In this document: one piece after another, positions 21,499 through 29,441 of the stretch | How the letters are laid out: every line of letters begins with the position of its first letter | How positions within the stretch are numbered: position 1 is the first letter of the stretch | Position numbers and translations under genes: made by a program | Notes under the pieces: generated by a model | Told to the model about the DNA's origin: nothing | What the model saw: only the letters and a program-made list of their open reading frames with translations | The model's database searches: none | Virus record (IMG/VR): IMGVR_UViG_3300006805_000081 | Location: 1-35,247 of that record | Strand: one strand, 5' to 3' | From: a virus | Length of the DNA stretch: 35,247 nt

Positions 21499-21963
21499 CT
21501 ATTCCCACGTTGACTTGTTAACTGAGAGTGGACCAATTTCGATGTAATGCCACGCAATATCGCCTTCGGCGTTGCGTGCACATAGCAGTAACTGATCGTC
21601 GTATCCATCATTTCTTGAAACAAACCACAGCACTCCACGCATGCTTTCCCCTTCACAGGGCGGTATTCCAACCCCAGTGTTGAACCACACACCACCGTCG
21701 ACCTCGGTAAGGCGCCCACTTCGGCGGAGCGTATGTGCTTCGCCATCTGACTCAGCGACTGGCAGTCCAGTGTCGGTCTGCTTTTTTATTTCCTCGATTG
21801 CCTTGGCGTCGAGTGGTAAATGTTTTGCGCTCTCTTTTGTGAAGGATTCAGGCGTCTTGCTAGATGCTGGACCACTAAGCATCGGCCCTCCTACAAATGT
21901 AGTAAACCCAGCAGAAGTGATGACTGCTATTAATACGGTCAGTATGTAGTGATTGATTTTCAT
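21499..21963 (-). CDS. Hypothetical anchored or secreted protein in the tail block
   Basis: 154 residues. A hydrophobic start (residues 6-24, YILTVLIAVITSAGFTTFV) acts as signal or anchor; a linker follows, then a compact domain with WFNTGVGIPPCEGESMRGVLWFV and QLLLCARNAEGDIAWHYIEIG, with two cysteines placed for a disulfide. Not recognised; it could be a small fibre accessory or a surface protein. TATAAT (21988-21983) lies inside the end of the giant fibre gene, giving a message with a leader of about 12 bases. Confidence 0.62.
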   Translation of the reverse strand: MKINHYILTVLIAVITSAGFTTFVGGPMLSGPASSKTPESFTKESAKHLPLDAKAIEEIKKQTDTGLPVAESDGEAHTLRRSGRLTEVDGGVWFNTGVGIPPCEGESMRGVLWFVSRNDGYDDQLLLCARNAEGDIAWHYIEIGPLSVNKSTWE

Positions 21964-21966
21964 ATC

Positions 21967-24900
21967 TTATTGCACTGTCTGCATTATATCTTTCTGCCAG
22001 AACCTGAAAGAATACAATGACCACGCTGGAGCGGCCGCCGTTCCACCAGTTGCTCGAATCACTTGGAACACTGGGTATAGTGCTGTTGTTTCAGGAATAG
22101 TGTGCGTGATGCTCCCAACATAGGTCATTGGTCCAGTAAGTGAGTCTTTTATGTAAAAATTCGCTTGTGTGCCACTCACAAATTCGATGCGCATTCTCAC
22201 AATGACTGTGGTCGTTGCTACACTTGTTTCGAGAATCTGCATGGTTGAATTGAAGCACTCAGCGCGCCAATTTGAAATGGTTGAGCTGGCTATAAATCCA
22301 CAGCTTTGTCCAACGGCGGGACCACCTGTGTTGTTGCCGAATCCGAAAAACCTAGTTGTTGTTGTTGCAGTGCCTGTGTTTGCCGCACCGACCACTCCTT
22401 CAAGTATCGGCGTTGATGTCGCACGCCTATAGTTTTGATGTGAAAGATATAGGCTTCCGGTGTCAGCGGTCGAGGCGCTTGAGAGGTTCACAGACATGCC
22501 CGTCGGGCCAAAGTGCCCGCCTGCATTCAAAGCCACAGCGGTTAGCGTAGCATTTGTGACTTCATCGAACGCTATCTTACCGCAGATGTTGTTTGTGTCG
22601 GCGGATATTGCGACCTGAAAAAAAGGAGACTCTTCGCACGCAGTGTAGGTCCACGACGACGATATCGGCCCATTGACATAAAGGGTTGACTTCGCGTTTG
22701 CGTCATCGGCTCCGATAACCACGCGTGCTCCGTTGTCCGAACTAGGAATTATTGGGCCACCATTCGTTGTTGAGGTCGCTCTGATTGTTAAAAGCGGATA
22801 CCCAGTTGACGTCGCGACCTGAAAAAGAGGGCGCCCATTGCTAGGCCATGTTGAACTTGCAACGCTCAACAAAGCGAAAGGTGTTGTTGAACCTATGCCT
22901 AGGTAGCCAGCACTGTTCCACGCACTATTTGCAATTCCACCAAATGAAGCGCCGTCACGGTACTGAAGCTCTGTCCCTGATCCTCCCGGCGTGCCCCCCG
23001 CTCCTCCCTGATCTGTCCCGCAGGAAAATTGCCCAGTTGTGGAGTTATACAGCACTTTATCTGTCGTGCCGTTTGAGCATGAAGTAAGACCCCCTCCGAA
23101 CCACGATGTCGAGGATGCGTATGTCGTTGAGAAAAGCGTCGAGGTCGCGTTGCTGAATTGCTGGAGCGCAGTCCACGTATTCGCGTTTGCGAGGTTTAGG
23201 CCTATCGTGCGCGCGGTGCCTCCGTTATAAGTGCCGGAGAACGTGAGCGTGCCGTTCGTTGCGGTCAGGTCGGCCAAGTTCGAGCCGAGGGCTATGCCCG
23301 AGATAGTCGAGTTGGCGAGGCCTGCGTTTGGTATCGCAAGCGAGGAGCTTGCTGCGCTTACGAGCAAGCCTGCGGCGTTGGTGTATACAAATTGGTTTGC
23401 CGCCCACGGCGTGGTCGTCGCATTCCACGAGACTGCGTTTACCGATCGCACAAGCGGCCAGTTAAACGTGAGCGCGCTTTCTTTTGCGTTGAATGTGTTC
23501 CAGTCGGTGCCAGTGAGGCACCCGAACGTCGACGTGTCTGCGGTATTGCATACCACGTCCACGGTGTTGTCGGCGTCTTGATAAGTTACCGTGATGCCGG
23601 TTTCGGTGTTGCCAGTGAAGAAAGCGCCTGCAGTATCGGCTATGTACTCAGCGAGCGTATCAGCTCCCACGAATATGTTCGTAAACCATCCCGTCACTAC
23701 TGTTGCGAGCGTTGTGCTGGCGTTTGAAAACTGCGACGTTCCTGATGCGTGTATGCCTGCGGTGAATTGCGTCTTGGTCGAGGTCGCCGATCCTGTTACA
23801 CCGAATCCGATGTCTTGATTGTATGAAAAGTCCGGCGCGTATCCGTCGCCACCTGCTCCACCATCGTCGGAGCCGTCGCACAGGTCGGCCGAGCCAGTAA
23901 TGCTCACGCAGAAGTCGTCCCACGAATTGCCAGTCACACCACCGAAAGTCAGGATGCTGGTGATGTCCATTGCGGTCGTTGTTGCATTGGTTGTCGTCGA
24001 GTTTCCTGCACGGAAATTGCCGGGGAATATAACGTGGTTTGGCAAGGACAGCGTCCATGTTCGGTTTGTTGAAATATCTTGCGCGCCTGCTGAGGAGGTT
24101 AGTTGATTTGCCGTCCCTGCAATCGTGAGCGTTGTCGCGCCGAGCGCTTTAGCATCGAGTGTGCTTTGGAGTGGTATCACGTATCCGGTATCGAGTGCAA
24201 TCGCGGCATTGCCACCTATGACGTAGCGATTACTAGTCACGGTCAGTCCTGTCGGCACCGAAAGCGTGCCAGTTGCGACGGAGCCGAGCAAAGCAGGAAA
24301 TCCGTTCGTTGTGGTCCAGTATGAAATATGTCCAGCCGTTTCTTGCGAGGACGTACCGACCGTTCCCGATCCGCCTCCGCCGGTGCACGTGCCTGCGCCA
24401 AGGATGCCGTTTGCGTCGGTGCCAATGCAGTCCAATGATTCAAGCCCTGTCAGACGCACGTCCTTGCCGTAGGAGCGCTGTGTGATCGCGCTTGATGGCG
24501 AGGTCGTTGATGTAAATTGCGGGAGTGTGCTTACGGTATCACCGAGCGGTGCTGATGTATCTGCTCCCTGAGGTTGCATATAGAAAATTGTCCCTGCAAC
24601 AGTTCCGGCAAGTGCTGCGGCTCCGATGAATGCTATGAGTGCAATCGATACAAAGCCACGAGTCGCTGTCGGAATCCTTCGCCTCCGAGGAGGTACTACC
24701 AGTCCGGGATCGTTTGCCTCTATCTCCGGGATCGGCTCGGCTTCCATGTCTTCCGGCTTGGCAATCGTCAGAAATGGCACCTTGTTTATCTTTTGGATCA
24801 TGCCATTCACTGATTCCGCGACTTTCCCTGCTACCGACTCCATCGTCGCTGACGCCTTGCTGATCGGTTCGAACAGTTTTGCCAGCGCTTCCCTGATCGT

Positions 24901-25539
24901 GTTGCCTTCCTTACGTACTGCATCGATGACCGGCCCCACATCGGTCTTTTCGGTCACTGGCTTGGCGTCTATTGCCCCTAGAATGGCGTTTTTGGCGTCT
25001 ACGCTCGCCTGTGCGAGGCGTTCTATGGCTTCTGTGTGGTTTGGCACCTCTATGCCCTGAACCGCTGACAGGACGTCATTTACGGCGCCGAGGATGCGCT
25101 CCTCCGTGCCGGTCAGGTCTACTTTTTGCGGTCTTGGCACCTTGACCGGCTCTTGCTCCTTCAAAATCCCGCGAAGCATGTTGCCGAGTCGCTTGTAGTC
25201 GATGTCCGGGCCGCCTCCTGCCCCGAATGGAGGGGTTGCCCGATCTTGCACAAGGTATACGGCGTTCTCGCGTCCGTAGACGTCGCTCACGGTCGAGTAC
25301 CCGGAGTCCGTGTACACGATCGTTTCGATGTCGATGTAGAATCCCTCGCCCGAGGTGTCCGCAGGTACTTGCCAGTCGCTACGAAAACGCTGACCGCCCT
25401 TGTCGCTCAAGTTGAGCGTTGCGAGCAGCGTATCGTCGTGCGCGTTTCGGATCTTCGCTTGAACGTAGTACGTTCCGCTATCGAATGGATCCGAGAGTTG
25501 CCTGACGACTGCGAATTGTTCCTGCGGTTTGAGTTGCAT
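21967..25539 (-). CDS. Giant fibre / surface adhesin-like protein with an internal membrane segment
   Basis: 1,190 residues. Residues 1-105 are a beta domain (YYVQAKIRNAHDDTLLATLN). Residues 140-255 are helical (DAKNAILGAIDAKP, KASATMESVAGKVAESVNG). RRRR (285-288) then precedes one membrane segment (about 296-319, FVSIALIAFIGAAALAGTVAG). The rest is about 870 residues of beta-rich, Ser/Thr-rich sequence with ATST/SSTT motifs and cysteine pairs. It includes YLGIGSTTPFALLSVASST, a motif I associate with Parcubacteria surface proteins, and a C-terminal lectin-like part. Arginines on the N-terminal side predict the long part outside. It may be a tail fibre using a captured host domain or a protein inserted in the cell surface. 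No peptidase or chaperone is apparent. Confidence 0.72.
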   Translation of the reverse strand: MQLKPQEQFAVVRQLSDPFDSGTYYVQAKIRNAHDDTLLATLNLSDKGGQRFRSDWQVPADTSGEGFYIDIETIVYTDSGYSTVSDVYGRENAVYLVQDRATPPFGAGGGPDIDYKRLGNMLRGILKEQEPVKVPRPQKVDLTGTEERILGAVNDVLSAVQGIEVPNHTEAIERLAQASVDAKNAILGAIDAKPVTEKTDVGPVIDAVRKEGNTIREALAKLFEPISKASATMESVAGKVAESVNGMIQKINKVPFLTIAKPEDMEAEPIPEIEANDPGLVVPPRRRRIPTATRGFVSIALIAFIGAAALAGTVAGTIFYMQPQGADTSAPLGDTVSTLPQFTSTTSPSSAITQRSYGKDVRLTGLESLDCIGTDANGILGAGTCTGGGGSGTVGTSSQETAGHISYWTTTNGFPALLGSVATGTLSVPTGLTVTSNRYVIGGNAAIALDTGYVIPLQSTLDAKALGATTLTIAGTANQLTSSAGAQDISTNRTWTLSLPNHVIFPGNFRAGNSTTTNATTTAMDITSILTFGGVTGNSWDDFCVSITGSADLCDGSDDGGAGGDGYAPDFSYNQDIGFGVTGSATSTKTQFTAGIHASGTSQFSNASTTLATVVTGWFTNIFVGADTLAEYIADTAGAFFTGNTETGITVTYQDADNTVDVVCNTADTSTFGCLTGTDWNTFNAKESALTFNWPLVRSVNAVSWNATTTPWAANQFVYTNAAGLLVSAASSSLAIPNAGLANSTISGIALGSNLADLTATNGTLTFSGTYNGGTARTIGLNLANANTWTALQQFSNATSTLFSTTYASSTSWFGGGLTSCSNGTTDKVLYNSTTGQFSCGTDQGGAGGTPGGSGTELQYRDGASFGGIANSAWNSAGYLGIGSTTPFALLSVASSTWPSNGRPLFQVATSTGYPLLTIRATSTTNGGPIIPSSDNGARVVIGADDANAKSTLYVNGPISSSWTYTACEESPFFQVAISADTNNICGKIAFDEVTNATLTAVALNAGGHFGPTGMSVNLSSASTADTGSLYLSHQNYRRATSTPILEGVVGAANTGTATTTTRFFGFGNNTGGPAVGQSCGFIASSTISNWRAECFNSTMQILETSVATTTVIVRMRIEFVSGTQANFYIKDSLTGPMTYVGSITHTIPETTALYPVFQVIRATGGTAAAPAWSLYSFRFWQKDIMQTVQ

Positions 25540-25553
25540 AGTTTAGTACAATT

Positions 25554-25628
25554 CTACCAGACGTATCGACGCTCGACACGCTTCGCCTTGCGTTTCGGAG
25601 TCTTCTTTTTCCCGGTTTTCTTTTTCAT
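25554..25628 (-). CDS. 24-residue Lys/Arg-rich micropeptide
   Basis: ATG 25628, two bases after the upstream stop, to TAG 25554. The product starts MKKKTGKKKTPKRKAKRVER and ends RYVW; more than half of its residues are lysine or arginine. The tight coupling (TAGCCATG) and position just before the fibre gene argue that it is translated. Such peptides can bind DNA, RNA or acidic proteins such as the scaffold. It resembles the basic leader of the peptidase at 20898. No homologue is known to me. Confidence 0.55.
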   Translation of the reverse strand: MKKKTGKKKTPKRKAKRVERRYVW

Positions 25629-25630
25629 GG

Positions 25631-25921
25631 CTAGGCAGTTGGCGACCAGATCACCGTGACCTTTGTCTGATTCGTCAGGTCGAGTGTGATGCCTTTGTGG
25701 AAGTGCGCGTTCACTTCGATGACGCCGTTTGAGGTCATGAGTGTCGACCCGGTCACTTGGAGCACGACGTTTGCGTCGCCGTCCGAAGGATGGTCAGACA
25801 CCTCGACGTCGCCCGAGGCAACGTCCGCGCCGATGATGATCCGGTGAAGAATCGCCGCTTTCGTCGTCACGACTTTGTCGGCGCCGGCGGTTGCGAAGTG
25901 AGTAATGGTTCCGTATTGCAT
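25631..25921 (-). CDS. Small beta-rich head protein, possibly decoration
   Basis: 96 residues of regular beta strands (MQYGTITHFATAGADKVVTT, AILHRIIIGADV, LQVTGSTLMTSNG, ITLDLTNQTKVTVIWSPTA) without charged surface clusters. Such small sandwich proteins near the coat gene are often decoration or head-completion proteins. It follows a stretch of hairpins in the message (25956-26016). The leader lacks a Shine-Dalgarno and is A/C-rich (CAACAACTCAC). Confidence 0.6.
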   Translation of the reverse strand: MQYGTITHFATAGADKVVTTKAAILHRIIIGADVASGDVEVSDHPSDGDANVVLQVTGSTLMTSNGVIEVNAHFHKGITLDLTNQTKVTVIWSPTA

Positions 25922-25955
25922 GTGAGTTGTTGATAGTTAGTAAGTTTCGGGGCAA

Positions 25956-26016
25956 TCCGTCCCGCAGAAGTGACCGTATGATCCGCTCTGCGGGACGGAC
26001 TGCTGTCAGTCCGTCC
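25956..26016 (-). other. Two mutually exclusive RNA hairpins between capsid genes
   Basis: In the minus-strand message, GGACGGACTG (26016-26007) pairs with CAGTCCGTCC (26002-25993), a 10-bp stem with a four-base loop. The 13 bases TCCGTCCCGCAGA (25999-25987) pair perfectly with TCTGCGGGACGGA (25968-25956). Bases 25993-25999 take part in both stems, so only one can form at a time. No T run follows either stem, so it is not a simple terminator; RNA processing, stability or translation control fit better. Confidence 0.7.
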
Positions 26017-26021
26017 TTTCC

Positions 26022-26522
26022 CTATCGCTCGACTCGGTATGAAACCGAGGTCGTTGCTACTGGGAACGATGACGTTGCAGCACCTGTGTCATTCATGATG
26101 CTGAACGTGATCGTGTCCGTTGATGCGGTGCATCCGGCGACGAACAATCCGCCGAATGGTAGATCGTAGTTGGGAAGTGTGACGTGGCACTGATCGCCTG
26201 CCACTGCTCCTGTGACGGTGCAGGTGAAGGCATCAGTTGATGTTGCTTCCAGCGGAAGCAACGCCGTTGCTGCGTTACAGGTCCCTTCGATCACTTTCGT
26301 CTGACTTGACCCGCTGTCCCCGAGGGTAAAAGCGGGATTGCCTGACGTGCCGTCGAAGACGAGATCGCCTGCGACCCGAAGGCCGTTCACGAAGTCGGTT
26401 TGCTTATGCTCGAGCACTGAGCCCGAGAGTCCGCCTCCGCTCGTGAATGAGAGCACTAGAGCGACCACGGCCACCACGAGTCCGAGACCCGCTACGAATC
26501 CAGTTGTTTTAGAGTTGTCCAT
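26022..26522 (-). CDS. Membrane-anchored capsid-module protein
   Basis: 166 residues. A membrane segment at about 7-27 (GFVAGLGLVVAVVALVLSFTSG) is followed by an extracytoplasmic beta domain with four cysteines (EGTCNAATALLPLEATSTDA, TCTVTGAVAGDQCHVTLP, VAGCTAS). The domain resembles small Patescibacteria surface domains. It is encoded 31 bases after the major capsid gene, where decoration proteins usually lie. It could decorate a virion with membrane contact or be a host-surface protein made in quantity. Not assignable to a family. Confidence 0.62.
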   Translation of the reverse strand: MDNSKTTGFVAGLGLVVAVVALVLSFTSGGGLSGSVLEHKQTDFVNGLRVAGDLVFDGTSGNPAFTLGDSGSSQTKVIEGTCNAATALLPLEATSTDAFTCTVTGAVAGDQCHVTLPNYDLPFGGLFVAGCTASTDTITFSIMNDTGAATSSFPVATTSVSYRVER

Positions 26523-26553
26523 GGTCGTTACTTGTTATCCATTCTAGCGTGAG

Positions 26554-27759
26554 CTAGAAGGCGTCGCTTCTAATGCCTACGTCGACCAGTTGGTCGGCGC
26601 CCTCTGAGAAGGTCTTGAGGCCGAACACCGTCCACGAGACGACGTCCTTACCGATGTATCCGTCGCGTTCCTTGATCAGCATGTTCGGACGCTTTTGGAT
26701 CACGAGGTCGATCGGCTTGCCCTGACCGAAGAGGTTGTGCTGGATCTGCTTGGCGAGCGTCCAGATGTCTGCAGCCGCGGTGAGCGTTTCCGATACCGCG
26801 ATGTAGCTGTACCCGAGAGCAGTGACACGAAGACCTCCCGAAATTGCTGCCGCGCTGATGCCTTTCAGAAGGTTCTGATTCGCTGTCGAGAGCGCTTGGA
26901 ATGTTGCAGAGGTCGTACCCGGTGCGTTAATCGCAGACACGAGATAGCCGGCCGAAACCGCACCGCTCGTTTCTGCTTTCACCTTTCCAGCAGCGTCGAT
27001 CGAACCGGTTTCGAACGTGAACGTCACGCCGTTGATCACGACAGTGTCGCCGTCAGTCGGGGTCGTGCCGATCAAGAGGTCGCCGGTCCAAGCGAGCGCG
27101 TTCGTGCGGATAAGGCGGAAGCCGCCCCAGTAGCCCGAGCGCCCACGCACGCCGTCGCGTCCTGCCTCGTCGCCGAGCATGGATTCACGACCGCCGATGC
27201 GCTGCCAGAGGACGTTGTAAAACTGCGGCGAGATCATTGCCCATCGATCGTCCATATCGATGTCGAGCGCGTCGAGCGCTTCGTTCGCTTCGCCGAAGAT
27301 CTTGTCGATGTTCGACGTAGTGAGCGTGATGCCGTTTTCATCCGTGCCGCCGATGTCACCATCGTCGACGTCTGACGTTGCCGCAGAAAACTGACCGAGG
27401 ACTTCTCCGTCGATCGTGTTTCCGAGCTTGACCGCTGCGTCGTCGGCATAGCGGTTTGCAGTCGGATAATTCGACTGCATTTCGTCGATTTTGCGGATGT
27501 AGAAGGATACTTCCTTCTCCTTGTTAATGACGAGCGACTGGTCGGTATCCGTGACCTCCTGTCGAGAGTATGCTCCGTCACTGGAAAGGTCATTCACTAC
27601 AAGGTTCGAGCGGCTCGGTCGGTGAACGGTGTCACCTCTCTCGAGCGTTGCCTCTTCCTCCATCGAGACGATCTCGCGGTAGCGATCCGTCTTATAGTGC
27701 TTGCGCTGCATTCTTCGGGACCAGTATTCCGGGAATGATGCGCTTACGTTGTTTGCCAT
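26554..27759 (-). CDS. Major capsid protein (HK97/P22-type) with an inserted beta domain
   Basis: 401 residues. The N-terminal arm (FPEYWSRRMQRKHYKTDRYREI) and VVNDLSSDGAYSRQEVTDTDQSLVINKEKEVSFYI match the N-arm/E-loop of podovirus coats; DRWAMISPQFYNVLWQRIGG and YWGGFRLIRTNALAW are P-domain elements; the end DVVSWTVFGLKTFSEGADQLVDVGI is the usual A-domain close. Between about 225 and 338 sits a domain starting DGDTVVINGVTFTFE, a known insertion on phage coat surfaces. It follows the acidic scaffold gene, as expected. The phage GroES may serve its folding. Confidence 0.87.
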   Translation of the reverse strand: MANNVSASFPEYWSRRMQRKHYKTDRYREIVSMEEEATLERGDTVHRPSRSNLVVNDLSSDGAYSRQEVTDTDQSLVINKEKEVSFYIRKIDEMQSNYPTANRYADDAAVKLGNTIDGEVLGQFSAATSDVDDGDIGGTDENGITLTTSNIDKIFGEANEALDALDIDMDDRWAMISPQFYNVLWQRIGGRESMLGDEAGRDGVRGRSGYWGGFRLIRTNALAWTGDLLIGTTPTDGDTVVINGVTFTFETGSIDAAGKVKAETSGAVSAGYLVSAINAPGTTSATFQALSTANQNLLKGISAAAISGGLRVTALGYSYIAVSETLTAAADIWTLAKQIQHNLFGQGKPIDLVIQKRPNMLIKERDGYIGKDVVSWTVFGLKTFSEGADQLVDVGIRSDAF

Positions 27760-27766
27760 AGTTGTA

Positions 27767-27803
27767 GGCGGTTTAAATAAAGTGGTTAATGAACCGCCGT
27801 CAA
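27767..27803 (-). promoter_or_regulatory. Hairpin and weak promoter candidate upstream of the major capsid gene
   Basis: GGCGGTT (27798-27792 in the message) and AACCGCC (27773-27767) form a 7-bp stem with an 18-base loop, just before the coat ATG. TTGACG (27803-27798) is a -35-like match, but the -10 position (TATTTA at 18 bases) is poor. A role in coat expression is likely; which kind is unclear. Confidence 0.35.
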
Positions 27804-27810
27804 CGTGCCG

Positions 27811-28815
27811 TTACCTTCGATTCTTCTTGTGGATCTTAATGCTCGGGCCGGAGCGCTTTTCAAGTTCAGCACTGACCTCGTCGAATTCATCGTCCGAGAG
27901 GTCTGCCCACGGTATTGAGTCAGGGTTTGAGAGATCGTATCGCTTGCTTGCCTTCACCTTGGTTGCACCCCTGTCGCCAGTACTCTCACCGGTGCGTTTC
28001 TTGTCTTTTGGTGCGAGCTTCTCCTTGTTGAGGAGAACGATGTCCCTGAGAGAGTATTTTTGGTACCTCTCGGTGTATGCCAGCTTTTTGACTCTCTCCT
28101 TGATACGAGCAAGGTCTTTACTTCGTACTTCAGGGAAGAGCTTGCGAATGGTCTTTTCCGTTTTCGACATTTCGCGGTTGAATTGTCGTTCCTCTTCTTG
28201 ATCCGCGACCTGCTTGCGCAGTTTTTTGATGTCGTCTACGGAGATCTCCTTACTCATCCGTTTCGTTGCCGCCTTAATGAGCGCCGAGACGAATTCCGGT
28301 CCCTTGTCTTTCGGCAAGCCGTACTTCGTCACGATTTCCTGCACGTCATCAGAGTCCTCATCCACGTCGTCGGCAGTTTCGGAAGCGTTTTGCGCTGCCT
28401 TTTGTAGGTCGCGCTTCATACGCTTCTCAAGCTGTTTCATTTCCTTTTTGTGTTGCCACAATGGAATGAAGCGCTTTGTGCGACCTTGAGGTTGGTCGTC
28501 TTCTTCGTCTTCGTCGTCCTCTTCCTCCTCGTCTTCGTCACCCGCGTCGTCGTCATCTTCGGAATCTTCTTCGTCATCATCCTCGTCCTCGTCGACTTCC
28601 TCTTCTTCGTCTTCGTCGTCGTCAGATTCCTCATCATCTTCCTCTTCGTCCTCCTCGCCGTCTTCTTCCTCTTCATCGTCCTTCTTCCCTTTAGATGCCG
28701 CTTCCGCATCGTCATCGTCATCAGCGACGGTCGGAATGCCCTCATCTTCCATTTCCTTGAGTATTTCGTCAGTGTCCTGATCGGGAGCTCCCCCCTCGTT
28801 TTTGTTTTTACCCAT
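27811..28815 (-). CDS. Scaffold protein with long acidic low-complexity tract
   Basis: 334 residues. Residues 30-112 are almost only Asp and Glu, then basic helical regions follow: HKKEMKQLEKRMKRDLQKAA, KAATKRMSKEISVDDIKKLR and KTIRKLFPEVRSKDLARIKE, and the basic end SIKIHKKNRR. A charged, helical protein directly before the coat gene is the standard place and style of a capsid scaffold; the basic C-terminus would bind the coat. No protease domain is seen. The acidic part may mimic DNA or hold the basic micropeptide. A structured RNA region precedes it. Confidence 0.82.
   Translation of the reverse strand: MGKNKNEGGAPDQDTDEILKEMEDEGIPTVADDDDDAEAASKGKKDDEEEEDGEEDEEEDDEESDDDEDEEEEVDEDEDDDEEDSEDDDDAGDEDEEEEDDEDEEDDQPQGRTKRFIPLWQHKKEMKQLEKRMKRDLQKAAQNASETADDVDEDSDDVQEIVTKYGLPKDKGPEFVSALIKAATKRMSKEISVDDIKKLRKQVADQEEERQFNREMSKTEKTIRKLFPEVRSKDLARIKERVKKLAYTERYQKYSLRDIVLLNKEKLAPKDKKRTGESTGDRGATKVKASKRYDLSNPDSIPWADLSDDEFDEVSAELEKRSGPSIKIHKKNRR
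28497..28735 (-). repeat. GA-rich low-complexity tract inside the scaffold gene
   Basis: Long runs of GAA/GAC/GAT codons encode the Asp/Glu tract. It is prone to sequence slippage and to misassembly, so its length may differ between isolates. Confidence 0.7.
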
Positions 28816-28835
28816 GTCGTTTGGCCTTTTGGTAG

Positions 28836-28987
28836 CCCGCTGGCACTCGCGGGGATCTTATGGAGCGGATGGGTACCCGCCCTCTTAGTACGGTGTTAGT
28901 TTTGGTCCAACACTCAATGACGCGCCTTTCGGCGTCATGTGCTTAGACGATCAGTGTTGTGCGGCCGATCGCCCTCGCCATGACGCC
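28836..28987 (-). other. Structured leader with competing pairings upstream of the scaffold
   Basis: The 184-base gap 28816-28999 holds no convincing gene. In the message, GGCGTCATG (28987-28979) can pair over distance with CATGACGCC (28939-28931), a perfect 9-bp stem. CATGACGCC can instead pair locally with GGCGCGTCAT (28926-28917) around a GAAA loop. Only one can exist. Nearer the scaffold, CCCGC and GCGGG (28836-28853) form another stem. It looks like an RNA switch or processing site in front of the capsid genes. Confidence 0.6.
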
Positions 28988-28999
28988 ACAAAGCGCCGG

Positions 29000-29419
29000 C
29001 TACTTCGCTTCCTTGAGCGTGTAACCTTTTGACTCGTTTTTTTCAACGAACTGCTTCGCAAGATCGCGGAATCCTTTTCCATGATTTTTCTCCGTGTACG
29101 TGCGAACGTGCTTCCCACCTGCGGTGTAAACATGCACGCCTTTGCCTTTCGGCGTGTCGCTCTCTGCGACGTCGACGTCCACCTCATCCTCTGCATCTTC
29201 ATCCGTTCCAGCGTCACCAGCGAGCGCTGCGTCTGCGAGTGCCTTTCGGCCATCAGCGACGAGCTTCTGAAGTTTCTTGAGCGGTGTACTCTCATCATAT
29301 CCTTCTTCAAATTCCACCGACTCTGAAAGTACCTTCAGCTCCTCCAATGCTTCCGGTGCGGTGAGTTTGGATGGCGCCTTTGGTCCCTTCACTTCTTCTG
29401 TCTTAGCTTTTTTTGCCAT
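29000..29419 (-). CDS. Hypothetical head-module protein, acidic centre
   Basis: 139 residues: a basic start (MAKKAKTEEVKGPKAPSK), a helical part (PEALEELKVLSESVEFEE, LKKLQKLVADGRKALADAAL), an acidic stretch (GTDEDAEDEVDVDVAESD), and a small C-terminal domain (HVYTAGGKHVRTYTEKNHGK). No family recognised. Its place between portal and scaffold genes suggests a head-assembly accessory. Confidence 0.65.
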   Translation of the reverse strand: MAKKAKTEEVKGPKAPSKLTAPEALEELKVLSESVEFEEGYDESTPLKKLQKLVADGRKALADAALAGDAGTDEDAEDEVDVDVAESDTPKGKGVHVYTAGGKHVRTYTEKNHGKGFRDLAKQFVEKNESKGYTLKEAK

Positions 29420-29441
29420 GATCGAGTGTCTTTATTTTTTA

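Noticed and set aside
28497-28735. CRISPR-like or tandem-repeat array
   Set aside because: Only codon repeats of Asp/Glu; no spacers.
28450-28899. Plus-strand frames opposite the acidic scaffold tract
   Set aside because: They are the Phe/Val/Leu- and Arg-rich complements of GAA/GAC repeats.
28841-28920. tRNA-like structure in the scaffold leader
   Set aside because: No T-loop GTTCRA sequence, no acceptor stem.
28816-28999. Very short frames of 12 and 17 codons in the scaffold leader
   Set aside because: Too short and without ribosome sites; the hairpin pairing explains the sequence better.
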